Positions 56,447 through 64,000 of a DNA stretch of 64,000 nt are shown one piece after another (positions within the stretch are counted from its first letter, which is position 1; each line of letters starts with the position of its first letter). The position numbers and the translations under genes were made by a program. The notes beneath the pieces are model-generated. The model was not told where the DNA came from. It saw only the letters and a program-made list of their open reading frames with translations, and did not search any database. Source of the stretch: Streptomyces sp. Ag109_O5-1 (GTDB lineage: Bacteria; Actinomycetota; Actinomycetes; Streptomycetales; Streptomycetaceae); the NCBI RefSeq assembly GCF_003814875.1, contig NZ_RKQF01000001.1, positions 8,184,001 to 8,248,000 of the forward strand, given 5' to 3'.

Positions 56447-56490
56447 CCTTCTGACCCTCTGCCCCTCTGACCTTCTGACCTCCTGAAGGA
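56443..56490 (+). repeat. Six-unit 8-bp tandem repeat between dehydrogenase and ridA
   Basis: CTG recurs every 8 bases at 56443, 56451, 56459, 56467, 56475 and 56483: CTGACCTT, CTGACCCT, CTGCCCCT, CTGACCTT, CTGACCTC, CTGAAGGA. The first unit contains the dehydrogenase stop codon and the last supplies the AAGGA ribosome site of ridA. Confidence 0.85.
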
Positions 56491-56495
56491 GCACC

Positions 56496-56891
56496 GTGCA
56501 GGTCACCCTGGACAACCCGGCCGGCGCACCCCAGCCGGCGAGCCCCTACTACTCCCAGGTCGCCCGCGTCGAACACGCCGACGGCAGCGCCCTGTTGTTC
56601 GTCTCCGGCCAGATCGCCGAGGGCACCACCCTCGCGGAACAGACCCGGGGCATCTTCGAGGGCCTCGACGCGCTGCTCCGCGCACACGGGGCGACGCCGG
56701 CCGACATCATCAACATCCGGACGTATCTGACCGACATCTCCCGGCTGGCCGAATACGGCGCCGTGCGCCGGGAGTACCTCACGGGCACACCACCGACGAG
56801 CATGACCTTCGAGGTGCCGCGGCTGTTCCGCGCCGAGGCCCGGATCGAGATCGAGGTGGTCGCGGCGGTGGCCGGCCGAGAGTCTTTGTGA
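56496..56891 (+). CDS. RidA/YjgF-family protein
   Basis: A 131-residue trimeric chorismate-mutase-like fold protein. Family sequence is visible in 'LLFVSGQIAEGTTLAEQTRG', 'GATPADIINIRTYLTDISRL' and 'TSMTFEVPRLFRAEARIEIE'. The RidA catalytic Arg that deaminates 2-aminoacrylate lies in the R-x-x-V strand; here the 'PTSMTFEV' segment lacks the usual 'PARxxVxV' Arg, so this is probably another Rid subgroup. GTG 56496 is preceded by GAAGGAG within the tandem repeat. Operon with the dehydrogenase. Confidence 0.82.
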   Translation: MQVTLDNPAGAPQPASPYYSQVARVEHADGSALLFVSGQIAEGTTLAEQTRGIFEGLDALLRAHGATPADIINIRTYLTDISRLAEYGAVRREYLTGTPPTSMTFEVPRLFRAEARIEIEVVAAVAGRESL

Positions 56892-56985
56892 AGGGTTCGT
56901 ACGAAATCGCTGTGGGACGCCCGATCACCGTCCGTCCGCGCACAGCCACGACTAAGGTCGGGTGCGGGACACGTCCCCCCTGAGC

Positions 56986-57021
56986 AGCCCCGGTCCGAGA
57001 CCTGACCCTTGGACCGGGGCT
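56986..57021. terminator. Hairpin terminator between ridA and the convergent mutarotase
   Basis: 11-bp stem AGCCCCGGTCC (56986-56996) / GGACCGGGGCT (57011-57021), 14-base loop, followed by TGCGGCTTTT on the plus side. Confidence 0.8.
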
Positions 57022-57038
57022 TGCGGCTTTTCGGTGCC

Positions 57039-58013
57039 TCAGTCCCGCACGCCGAAGCCGTACACCGTCTGCGAGCGGTAGACCGCGCCCGGCTCCAGCC
57101 GTGTGCTCGGGAACTCCGGCCGGTTGGGGGAGTCCGGGAAGTGCTGGGTCTCCAGGGCGATGCCGTCGCCGGGGGCGAACGGGGCGGTCAGGTGCTCGGC
57201 CGTGTAGAGCTGGACGCCGGGTTCGGTGGTGGCCACGGTGAGGGTCCGGCCGGAGCCCGGGTCGTGCAGCTCGGCGATCTCGACCGGCGTGTCCGTGACG
57301 CCCTTGTCGAGGACGAGGTTGTGGTCGTAGCCGGAGCCGGTCTTACGGGCCGTACGGAAGTCGAAACGGGTGCCGGAGACGTCCTCCACGACACCGGTCG
57401 GGATCAGGTCGCCGTCGACGGGGGTGTAGCGGGAGGCGGCGATCCGCAGCTCATGACCGTCCGCGTTGCCGGAGCCTGCGAGGTTGAAGTAGCTGTGGTT
57501 GGTGAGGTTCACCACGGTCGGCGCGTCGGTGACCGCCTCGTAGGAGATGCGCAGCGCGCCCAAGGAGTCCAAGGCGTAGGTCACGGCCACCTCCAGCCGC
57601 CCCGGGAAGCCCTCCTCCCCGTGCGGGCTCACCCTGGTGAGCCGCACCCCGTGCTCGACACCCGCCACGTCCCACACCCGCTTGTCGAAGCCCCGGGAGC
57701 CGCCGTGCAGGGAGTTGGGCGCGTTGTTCGGCTCCAGGGCGTAGGTCACACCGTCCAGCGGGAAGCGCGCCCGGGCGATCCGGTTGGCGTACCGGCCGAC
57801 CAGGGCGCCGAGGAACGGGCCAGGGTTCTCCAGATAGCCGTCCAGGCTCGCGAACCCCAGCACCACGTCCGCCGTCCGCCCGTCCCGGTCCGGGACCTCG
57901 ACCGACTGCACGATCCCGCCGTACGACAGGACCCGCACCCGAGTCCCCGCGCGCTCCAGCGTCCAGCGGTGCACCTCGGTGCCGTCGGAAAGTGTGCCGA
58001 AAAGTTCACTCAT
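57039..58013 (-). CDS. galM: Cytosolic aldose 1-epimerase
   Basis: A 324-residue mutarotase without signal peptide, paralogue of the exported enzyme at 37087. Motifs: 'GRYANRIARARFPLDG', 'NSLHGGSRGFDKRVWD', 'VVNLTNHSYFNLAG' (catalytic His), 'GYDHNLVLDKG' and 'ALETQHFPDSPNRP' (catalytic Glu). ATG 58013. Single gene, separated from the GDSL gene upstream by 33 bases, so they may be cotranscribed. Confidence 0.92.
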   Translation of the reverse strand: MSELFGTLSDGTEVHRWTLERAGTRVRVLSYGGIVQSVEVPDRDGRTADVVLGFASLDGYLENPGPFLGALVGRYANRIARARFPLDGVTYALEPNNAPNSLHGGSRGFDKRVWDVAGVEHGVRLTRVSPHGEEGFPGRLEVAVTYALDSLGALRISYEAVTDAPTVVNLTNHSYFNLAGSGNADGHELRIAASRYTPVDGDLIPTGVVEDVSGTRFDFRTARKTGSGYDHNLVLDKGVTDTPVEIAELHDPGSGRTLTVATTEPGVQLYTAEHLTAPFAPGDGIALETQHFPDSPNRPEFPSTRLEPGAVYRSQTVYGFGVRD

Positions 58014-58046
58014 GTGGGAAACCCTAGGTCACGGCCCCCGGAATCC

Positions 58047-58946
58047 CTAGGTGACCGGGTCCTTCGCGGTGATGGTCCGATAGGCGATCGCCGCGAGCCT
58101 CGACTGGCCGTCGGTGCTCGGATGGAACCAGTCCCAATGGCTCAACTGATCCGTGCCGAAGCGGTACTCGTACACCGCCCCGCCGTCGAAGCGGCACCGC
58201 CGGTCCTTGGCGCAGACCGCCTTCAGCACCTTGTTGTAGTCCTCGACCCGCTGTTGCACCCGGTCCCGGCGCAGGGTCGCCGCGCTGGTCAGATCGTCCG
58301 CGTCGCCCAGCATCGACGGGCAGATGCCCAGCTTCCAGATCTGCTTGCCCAGCGGATTGGTCCGGCCCTCGGACCACAGCCGCTTCAGATTCGGCACGCT
58401 CGCCACGTACACCTGCGTCTTCGGCAGCGCCTTGCGCAGTGTGTCCATCGCGTCCTCGAACTGGGCGCGGAAGTCCGCCACCGAGGTCATCGCCCGCACC
58501 GACGAACGGCAGGCGTCGTTGGCCCCCGCCATCACCGTCACCAACTGCGGCCTGCGGACGGCCGCGTCGGCCATCTGCCCGGGCAGGTCGGCCATCCGGG
58601 CGCCGGTCTCCGCGTAGTTCCAGCTGTGGTCGGCCGCCTTCGCCCGCCCCAGCAGCCGTACCGCCAGGCTGTCCACCTGGTCGCTGGTGCCGGTCGCCCA
58701 GGACACCTCGGGGCAGTCCGAGAGCACCGTGCAGGCGTCGAAGCCGCGGGTGATGGAGTCGCCGACGGCCGCGATCGAGGCCGGGCTGCGGTTCCACACC
58801 TGTACGGCCCTGGAAGCCCGCGTCCGGCCGGCGTCGGGCCCGGACGGGGAACCGCCGATGACATCGCACCCGGCCACCCCCAGCACGGCGGTGACGGCGA
58901 CGGCACCGACCAGGGCACGCGAACGCCGGCGTCGCTGCTTGCGCAT
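58047..58946 (-). CDS. SGNH/GDSL hydrolase lipoprotein
   Basis: A 299-residue secreted esterase/lipase of the SGNH superfamily. Arg-rich leader followed by 'VTAVLGVAGC', whose A-G-C is a lipobox (Cys about 27), so it is probably lipid-anchored. Block I 'IAAVGDSITRGFD' holds the catalytic Ser, block III 'VTVMAGANDAC' the oxyanion Asn and block V 'WDWFHPSTDGQ' the Asp-x-x-His pair. Several cysteine pairs suggest disulfides. ATG 58946. Confidence 0.87.
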   Translation of the reverse strand: MRKQRRRRSRALVGAVAVTAVLGVAGCDVIGGSPSGPDAGRTRASRAVQVWNRSPASIAAVGDSITRGFDACTVLSDCPEVSWATGTSDQVDSLAVRLLGRAKAADHSWNYAETGARMADLPGQMADAAVRRPQLVTVMAGANDACRSSVRAMTSVADFRAQFEDAMDTLRKALPKTQVYVASVPNLKRLWSEGRTNPLGKQIWKLGICPSMLGDADDLTSAATLRRDRVQQRVEDYNKVLKAVCAKDRRCRFDGGAVYEYRFGTDQLSHWDWFHPSTDGQSRLAAIAYRTITAKDPVT

Positions 58947-59198
58947 ACCCCGTCGGTCCTCTCCGTCGGTTCGATCGTCCCCCGTAATGACAACGCACGG
59001 GAGTTCCCACCCCGCGCACTGCAACGGACCACCCCGTACAAGCGTCCCCCTGGGTGAATGGCAGGGGTTTCCTGGCTGTGGGACCGACGGTACGTCACAC
59101 TCCTTGCGCCGCCGCACGGTAGCCTCGCCATCAACGCGGCCGTCGTGCCACTGCCGCCAGCCAGCCAGCAAGATGTCCCGCTCTGCCCGGAGGTTCCG

Positions 59199-59693
59199 GT
59201 GACGACACGTGGAGTTCTGTACGTGCACTCCGCGCCGCGCGCGCTGTGCCCGCACGTCGAGTGGGCCGTCGCCGGGGTGCTCGGCACGCGCGTCAACCTC
59301 GACTGGATCCGGCAGCCGGCGGCACCCGGCACCTGGCGCTCCGAGTTCTCCTGGCAGGGCGAGGTCGGTACGGCCTCCAAGCTGGCGTCGGCCCTGCGCG
59401 GCTGGCATCTGCTCCGCTTCGAGGTCACCGCGGAACCCTGCGCGAAGGCCGAGGGCGAGCGCTACAGCTGCACCCCCGACCTCGGCATCTTCCACGCGGT
59501 CACCGGAATCCACGGCGACATCCTGATCCCGGAGGACCGTCTGAGGGCCGCCATGACCCGCTCACAGCGCGGCGAGACGGACCTGGAGGCCGAGATCGCC
59601 AAGCTCCTCGGCAAGCCCTGGGACGACGAACTGGAGCCGTTCCGCTACGCGGGCGAGGGCGCGCCGGTGAGGTGGCTCCACCAGGTGGTCTGA
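59199..59693 (+). CDS. DUF3145 protein
   Basis: A 164-residue cytosolic protein conserved in actinobacteria: 'GVLYVHSAPRALCPHVEWAV' (about 4-23), 'WRSEFSWQGEVGTASKLASA', 'RYSCTPDLGIFHAVTGIHGD' and the C-terminal 'PVRWLHQVV'. It fits DUF3145, which is typically encoded beside the fatty acid synthase genes; function unknown. GTG 59199 has CGGAGG seven bases upstream. Convergent with fabF. Confidence 0.88.
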   Translation: MTTRGVLYVHSAPRALCPHVEWAVAGVLGTRVNLDWIRQPAAPGTWRSEFSWQGEVGTASKLASALRGWHLLRFEVTAEPCAKAEGERYSCTPDLGIFHAVTGIHGDILIPEDRLRAAMTRSQRGETDLEAEIAKLLGKPWDDELEPFRYAGEGAPVRWLHQVV

Positions 59694-59721
59694 CGCCGGA
59701 TGCCGTCCGCGGCGCCGTCGT

Positions 59722-59779
59722 GGCTGATCGCGCAGTTCCCCGCGCTCCTGAAGGGGCGCGGGAAACTGCGCGACCAGCC
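59722..59779. repeat. Intergenic palindromic repeat, copy 8 (head-to-head pair)
   Basis: GGCTGATCGCGCAGTTCC...CGCGCTCCT facing AGGGGCGCGGGAAACTGC...GACCAGCC: two repeat arms in opposite orientation forming one hairpin of about 27 bp. It lies between convergent DUF3145 and fabF. Confidence 0.85.
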
Positions 59780-59813
59780 CCCGCCGGGCCGTCGGCCGAC
59801 AACGAAACGCGAA

Positions 59814-59846
59814 GTGGCCCGAACTCCGACAAGGAGTCCGGGCCAC
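59814..59846 (-). terminator. Terminator of the fab operon
   Basis: GTGGCCCGAACTCC (59814-59827) pairs with GGAGTCCGGGCCAC (59833-59846) with one mismatch, loop GACAA, 22 bases after the fabF stop. Confidence 0.8.
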
Positions 59847-59868
59847 ACGCCGCTCACGGCAAGGAACC

Positions 59869-61131
59869 TCAAACGGTCCTGAAAGCCAGCACCACGTTGT
59901 GCCCGCCGAAGCCGAACGAGTCGTTCAGCACGGCGATCTGTCCCTCGGGCAGCTGCCGGGCCTCGCCCCGCACCACGTCCGCGTTGACCTCGGGGTCGAG
60001 GTTGTCCAGGTTGATGGTCGGCGGAGCCGTCCGGTTCACCAGCGCCAGGATCGACGCGACGGTCTCGATACCACCGGCACCGCCCAGCAGGTGACCGGTC
60101 ATCGACTTGGTCGCCGAGATGGCCATGTGGTCGACGTCGTCGCCGAACACCTTGCGCAGCGCCTTGATCTCGGCCACGTCACCCTGCGGCGTCGACGTCG
60201 CGTGCGCGTTGACGTGCACGATCTCGGCCGGCTTCAGATCCGTGTTGTCGAGCAGGTTCTGCAGCGCCTGCGCGATGCCGTTGCCCGAGGGCTCCGGCTG
60301 CGTGATGTGGTGCGCGTCGGCCGAGATGCCCTGGCCGACCGCCTCGACGTAGATCCGCGCCCCGCGCGCCTTCGCGTGCTCCTCGGACTCCAGGACGATC
60401 ACGCCCGCGCCCTCACCGAGGACGAAGCCGTCACGGCCGGAGTCGTAGGGACGCGACGCGCCCTGGGGGTCGTCGTTGTTCTTGGACATCGCCATCATGT
60501 TGCCGAACGCGACGATGGGCAGCGGGTGGATCGCCGCCTCGGTGCCGCCGGCCACGACCACGTCCGCACGCCCGGTGCGGATCATCTCGATGGCGTACCC
60601 GATGGCCTCGGCGCCGGAGGCGCAGGCCGACACGGGGGTGTGCACACCGGCCCGCGCACCCAGCTCGATACCGACGTTGGCGGCCGGCGAGTTGGGCATC
60701 AGCATCGGCACGGTGTGCGGGGAGACACGGCGTACGCCCTTCTCCTTGAGCACGTCGTACTGGTCCAGCAGGGTCGTCACACCGCCGATGCCGGAGGCGA
60801 TGACGGCGCCGACCCGGTCGGGGTTGGCGGACGCGTCCTCACCGGCCTTGGCGGTGAAGCCGGCGTCCTTCCAGGCCTCCTGAGCGGCGATCAGCGCGAA
60901 CTGCGCGGACCGGTCCAGCTTGCGGGCCTGCGGGCGGGGGATGATCTCGCTCGGTTCGACGGCGATCTGCGCCGCGATACGGACGGGCAGCTCGGCCGCC
61001 CAGTCCTGCTCCAAGGGGCGGACGCCGGACTTACCGGCGAGCAGGGCCTCCCAGAACGAAGCTGCGTCGCCACCCAGCGGTGTGGTTGCGCCGATACCGG
61101 TGACGACCACGGTGCGATTGGTCGGGCTCAT
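59869..61131 (-). CDS. fabF: 3-oxoacyl-ACP synthase II
   Basis: A 420-residue elongating condensing enzyme of type II fatty acid synthesis, joining malonyl-ACP to acyl-ACP. The catalytic triad is seen as Cys in 'VSACASGAEAIGYA' (about 173), His in 'HVNAHATSTPQGD' (about 312) and His in 'KSMTGHLLGGAGG' (about 348). ATG 61131 has GGAG 11 bases upstream. Last gene of fasR-fabD-fabH-acpP-fabF, with 104 bases between it and acpP and a hairpin terminator after it. Confidence 0.96.
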   Translation of the reverse strand: MSPTNRTVVVTGIGATTPLGGDAASFWEALLAGKSGVRPLEQDWAAELPVRIAAQIAVEPSEIIPRPQARKLDRSAQFALIAAQEAWKDAGFTAKAGEDASANPDRVGAVIASGIGGVTTLLDQYDVLKEKGVRRVSPHTVPMLMPNSPAANVGIELGARAGVHTPVSACASGAEAIGYAIEMIRTGRADVVVAGGTEAAIHPLPIVAFGNMMAMSKNNDDPQGASRPYDSGRDGFVLGEGAGVIVLESEEHAKARGARIYVEAVGQGISADAHHITQPEPSGNGIAQALQNLLDNTDLKPAEIVHVNAHATSTPQGDVAEIKALRKVFGDDVDHMAISATKSMTGHLLGGAGGIETVASILALVNRTAPPTINLDNLDPEVNADVVRGEARQLPEGQIAVLNDSFGFGGHNVVLAFRTV

Positions 61132-61235
61132 CGGGAATTCTTTCTCCAACGGATACGGGATTCGACGGCGCCACCGCCGGGTGGCGGGGCATTGCGGCCG
61201 GAGGCTCGGTTAGCGCCTCAGGCCTGTGTGATGCC

Positions 61236-61484
61236 TCAGGCCTGGTGCTTGAGGATGTAGTCGGTCGCGTCGCCGACGGTCTTGAGGTTCTTGACGTCCT
61301 CGTCCGGGATCTTGACGTCGAAGCGCTCTTCGGCGGCTACGACGACCTCGACCATGGACAGCGAGTCGACGTCCAGGTCGTCGGTGAAGGACTTGTCCAG
61401 CTGGACGTCCTCAACCGGGATGCCGGCGATCTCGTTCACGATCTCGGCGAGACCTTCGACGATCTCTTCCTGAGTGGCGGCCAT
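61236..61484 (-). CDS. acpP: Acyl carrier protein
   Basis: An 82-residue acidic four-helix carrier. The phosphopantetheine attachment Ser is S41 in 'DLDVDSLSMVEVV'. ATG 61484 has GGAGCGCC upstream. It shuttles intermediates between the Fab enzymes encoded on both sides. Normal length for a fatty-acid ACP. Confidence 0.97.
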   Translation of the reverse strand: MAATQEEIVEGLAEIVNEIAGIPVEDVQLDKSFTDDLDVDSLSMVEVVVAAEERFDVKIPDEDVKNLKTVGDATDYILKHQA

Positions 61485-61574
61485 GTCAGGCGCTCCTTCT
61501 TAGATGTTCCAGACGGTTGCTGCGGTACTGCTGTCGGCGTTCCCGCACCGGACGCATGATCCGGCACGGAGTGC

Positions 61575-62606
61575 CTAGGGGAGGGTAACGACAGTGGCGG
61601 CGTAGACGAGACCCGCCCCGAACCCGATGACGAGCGCGGTGTCGCCGCTCTTCGCCTCGCCGGTCGCCAGGAGCCGCTCCATCGCGAGCGGGATCGAGGC
61701 GGCCGAGGTGTTGCCGGTGGTGCGGACGTCACGGGCGACCGTGACGTGCTCCGGCAGCTTGAGAGTCTTCACCATCGAGTCGATGATCCGCACATTGGCC
61801 TGGTGCGGGATGAAGACGTCCAGGTCGTCCGCGCTGATCCCGGCCGCTTCCAGCGCCTGCTGGGCGACCTTCGCCATCTCGAACACGGCCCAGCGGAACA
61901 CCGCCTGGCCCTCCTGCGTGATCGCCGGGAACTTGATGTGGCCCTGGCTGTCGCGCGGAAGCTCGGCCCTGTCACCGAAGTGGAAACGGTCCCAGGGGAT
62001 GGTCTGCTTGATGGTCTCGGACTTGTCGCCCTCCGACCCCCACACCGTGGGCCCGATCGCCGGCTCCTTCGAGGGGCCGACCACGACCGCGCCCGCGCCG
62101 TCGCCGAACAGGAAGGCGGTGGCCCGGTCTTCGAGGTCGGTGAGGTCGCTGAGCCGCTCCACGCCGATCACGAGCACGTACTCGGCGGAACCCTCCACCA
62201 CCATGCCCTTGGCGAGCGTCAGACCGTAGCCGAAGCCCGCGCAGCCGGCGGAGATGTCGAAGGCGGCCGCCTTGTTCGTGCCCAGCTTGTCGGCGATCTC
62301 AGTCGCCACGGCCGGGGTCTGGCTGAAGTGCGAGACGGTCGAGACGACCACGGCGCCGATCTGCTCGGCGGAGATGCCCGCGTCCGCGATCGCCTTGCCG
62401 GCGGCCTCGATCGACATCGCGGCGACCGTCTCCTCGGGGCCCGCCCAGTGCCGGGTCTCGATGCCGGAGCGCGAGCGGATCCACTCGTCGGACGAGTCGA
62501 TCTTCTCGAGGATCACCTCGTTCGGCACCACACGGGTCGGGCGGTAGCCGCCGACACCGAGGATGCGCGCGTACGGGGCACCCTTGCTGGGCTTGATCTT
62601 CGACAT
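61575..62606 (-). CDS. fabH: 3-oxoacyl-ACP synthase III
   Basis: A 343-residue initiating condensing enzyme that joins an acyl-CoA starter (branched or acetyl) to malonyl-ACP. Cys in 'FDISAGCAGFGYGL' (about 122), His in 'VFIPHQANVRI' (about 257) and Asn in 'RTTGNTSAASIP' (about 287) form the active site. ATG 62606. Only 17 bases from fabD, so translation is probably coupled. Confidence 0.96.
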   Translation of the reverse strand: MSKIKPSKGAPYARILGVGGYRPTRVVPNEVILEKIDSSDEWIRSRSGIETRHWAGPEETVAAMSIEAAGKAIADAGISAEQIGAVVVSTVSHFSQTPAVATEIADKLGTNKAAAFDISAGCAGFGYGLTLAKGMVVEGSAEYVLVIGVERLSDLTDLEDRATAFLFGDGAGAVVVGPSKEPAIGPTVWGSEGDKSETIKQTIPWDRFHFGDRAELPRDSQGHIKFPAITQEGQAVFRWAVFEMAKVAQQALEAAGISADDLDVFIPHQANVRIIDSMVKTLKLPEHVTVARDVRTTGNTSAASIPLAMERLLATGEAKSGDTALVIGFGAGLVYAATVVTLP

Positions 62607-62623
62607 CGCTGTGGGCTCCTAGG

Positions 62624-63547
62624 TCAGGCGCTGTGCTCGGCGATGAGTTCGCGGGCCGCGTCGAGGTCGTCAGGGGTCTTCAGGGCCAGCGTCTTCACGC
62701 CGGGCAGGGCGCGCTTGGCCAGGCCGGTCAGGGTGCCGCCGGGGCACACCTCCAGGAGGGCGGTGACGCCGAGCTCCTGGAAGGTCTCCATGCACAGGTC
62801 CCAGCGGACCGGGTTGGCGACCTGGCCGACCAGGCGCTCCACGATCTCGTCGCCGGTGGCGACGGCCTGCCCGTCCTTGTTGGAGACGTAGCTGACCTTC
62901 GGGTCGGCCGGCACGAGCTCCTTGGCGGCCTCGGCCAGCTTGTCGACCGCGGGGCGCATGTGGTGCGTGTGGAAGGCGCCCGCGACCTTGAGGGCGACGA
63001 CCTTGCGGACACCCTCGGGCTTGTCCTCGTTCAGCGCGGCGAGCTGCTCCAGGGTGCCGGCCGCGACGATCTGGCCGGCGCCGTTGATGTTCGCCGGGGT
63101 CAGACCGAGCTTCTCCAGGTGCGCGATCGAGACCGCCGGGTCGCCGCCGAGCAGCGCCGACATCCCGGTCTCGGTGATCGCGGAGGCCTCGGCCATCGCC
63201 AGACCGCGCTTGCGTACGAGCCGCAGCGCGTCGGTGTCGTCGAGGACACCCGCGAAGGCGGCGGCGGTGAACTCGCCCACGCTGTGACCGGCGACCGCGC
63301 CCGGCGCGACGTCGGACATGTCACCGAGTGCCGCGGCGGACAGGATTCCGGCGGCGACGAGCAGCGGCTGGGCGATCGCGGTGTCGCGGATCTCGTCCGC
63401 GTCCGCGTTCGTGCCGTAGTGCACCAGGTCGAGCCGGATGGCGTCCGACCAGGAACGCAGACGGTCCTCGACACCGGGGAGGTCGAGCCAGGGGGTCAGG
63501 AAGCCAGGCGTCTGGGCGCCCTGGCCGGGAGCGACGAGTACGAGCAC
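62624..63547 (-). CDS. fabD: Malonyl-CoA:ACP malonyltransferase
   Basis: A 307-residue transferase loading malonate onto ACP. Active-site Ser in 'VAGHSVGEFTAAAF' (about 95), substrate Arg in 'VRKRGLAMAEAS' and His in 'KVAGAFHTHHM' (about 200). Start: GTG 63547 gives 'MLVLVAPGQGAQTPG', as in characterised streptomycete FabD, with GAGAGA at suitable spacing; GTG 63553 would add two residues. First gene of the fabDHPF operon; the 89 bases between it and fasR must contain the FasR-dependent promoter. Confidence 0.95.
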   Translation of the reverse strand: MLVLVAPGQGAQTPGFLTPWLDLPGVEDRLRSWSDAIRLDLVHYGTNADADEIRDTAIAQPLLVAAGILSAAALGDMSDVAPGAVAGHSVGEFTAAAFAGVLDDTDALRLVRKRGLAMAEASAITETGMSALLGGDPAVSIAHLEKLGLTPANINGAGQIVAAGTLEQLAALNEDKPEGVRKVVALKVAGAFHTHHMRPAVDKLAEAAKELVPADPKVSYVSNKDGQAVATGDEIVERLVGQVANPVRWDLCMETFQELGVTALLEVCPGGTLTGLAKRALPGVKTLALKTPDDLDAARELIAEHSA

Positions 63548-63636
63548 CTTCACACTCTCTCTTGGGGACGGCCACGGCCGCCCGTGGGGACAGGGACGAA
63601 GAACACGAAGGGGTTTTGTGGACCCCCGACAAAATC

Positions 63637-64000
63637 CTATGGCTGGAGATCTCCATCGACCAGACGCCCCAGGATCAGCGCGATCCGCAGTGTGAAGGCG
63701 GATCGTACATCGGAGGGCGACCATCCGGTGACGTCAGTCACACGTCGAAGCCGGTAGCGGACGGTGTTCGGGTGAACGAAGAGCATTCGGGCGGCGCCCT
63801 CCAGGCTGCTCGCCTGTTCCAGATAGACGCTCAGTGTTTCCAGCAGCGCCGAGCCCGCTTCCTCCAGCGGTCTGTAGATCTCCTCCACCAACTGCTCGCG
63901 CGCACCCGGATCGCCCGCGATCGCGCGTTCCGGAAGCAGATCGTCCGCCAGTACCGGCCGCGGCGCGTCCTGCCAGGCGGCACAGGCCTTGAGCCCCGCG
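63637..64000 (-). CDS. fasR: PucR-type activator FasR (5' part beyond window)
   Basis: Only the C-terminal 120 residues are inside the window. They carry the PucR/CdaR C-terminal helix-turn-helix: 'LSVYLEQASSLEGAARML' and 'FVHPNTVRYRLRRVTDVTG'. Position and orientation just upstream of fabD match FasR (SCO2386), described as the activator of the fab operon in S. coelicolor. The frame is open to base 64000. Confidence 0.88.
   Translation of the reverse strand, partial: AGLKACAAWQDAPRPVLADDLLPERAIAGDPGAREQLVEEIYRPLEEAGSALLETLSVYLEQASSLEGAARMLFVHPNTVRYRLRRVTDVTGWSPSDVRSAFTLRIALILGRLVDGDLQP

Noticed and set aside
59722..59779. Terminal inverted repeat of an insertion sequence.
   Set aside because: It is a head-to-head pair of the common intergenic repeat; no transposase lies in or near it.
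1..64000. CRISPR arrays, rRNA genes, prophage structural genes, or a secondary-metabolite gene cluster.
   Set aside because: No regularly spaced repeats, rRNA sequence, phage proteins, or polyketide/peptide synthase domains were seen; the fab genes have the order and content of primary fatty acid synthesis.

Overview
This window comes from a Streptomyces chromosome or that of a very close relative. It has very high GC with strongly GC-biased third codon positions, many GTG and some TTG starts, 4-base ATGA/GTGA gene overlaps, Tat-type secreted glycoside hydrolases, XRE/DUF397/HATPase regulators, and the fasR-fabD-fabH-acpP-fabF cluster. From memory, the order of recognisable genes (fab cluster, an SCO2400-type protein, a sugar ABC operon, matB, mbl) matches the S. 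coelicolor SCO2386-SCO2452 neighbourhood. I could not run a comparison.

Layout, left to right. 1-6454: a truncated secreted LamG/GH43 glycoside hydrolase, a secreted HNH-like protein, a SLOG-type nucleotide-binding protein and the MreB-like protein Mbl. 6644-9545: a fused AccD-AccA carboxyltransferase coupled to malonyl-CoA synthetase MatB. 9711-12982: a methyltransferase, a MerR-PP2C fusion, an ATP-grasp protein and a hypothetical. 13160-14781: an IclR regulator with an SMP-30 lactonase. 15010-16844: a membrane protein paired with an ImmA-like metallopeptidase. 17089-22821: an arabinan-utilisation operon (solute-binding protein, two permeases, GH43 arabinanase, GH51 arabinofuranosidase; no ATPase, so probably powered by the shared MsiK). 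22875-30492: GH35 beta-galactosidase, Rrf2 regulator, DUF4360 protein, two regulators, a SnoaL-like protein and a lipoprotein. 30610-33414: regulatory and accessory genes including an XRE-DUF397-HATPase set and an intradiol dioxygenase. 33764-36849: galU, then an unusual tRNA-Gly-like gene with its own terminator, a hydroxylase remnant, and an aminotransferase with a long Pro/Ala/Met tail.

37087-45628 is a second sugar operon on the minus strand: enolase-superfamily sugar-acid dehydratase, zinc dehydrogenase, TIM-barrel protein, binding protein, ATPase, permease and secreted mutarotase. The IclR gene and the promoters of both sugar operons share a sequence box, suggesting one pentose/sugar-acid regulon. 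45830-59693 holds housekeeping and accessory genes: SCO2400-like protein, MarR/oxidoreductase pair, family VIII esterase and M14 carboxypeptidase, EI24 protein, a C15-like peptidase lacking its cysteine, LysR/dehydrogenase/RidA, a second mutarotase, a GDSL lipase and a DUF3145 protein. 59869-64000 is the core type II fatty acid synthase cluster with its activator FasR, cut by the right edge.

Three decayed genes (carboxylesterase, p-hydroxybenzoate-hydroxylase-like, one unknown) and eight copies of an intergenic palindromic repeat are scattered through the window. The most unusual item is the tRNA-Gly(UCC)-like gene at 34727-34796. Its T-loop carries GUGCA in place of GTTCR, the change I recall for the staphylococcal tRNA-Gly dedicated to peptidoglycan bridges. 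Streptomyces builds a glycine bridge too.
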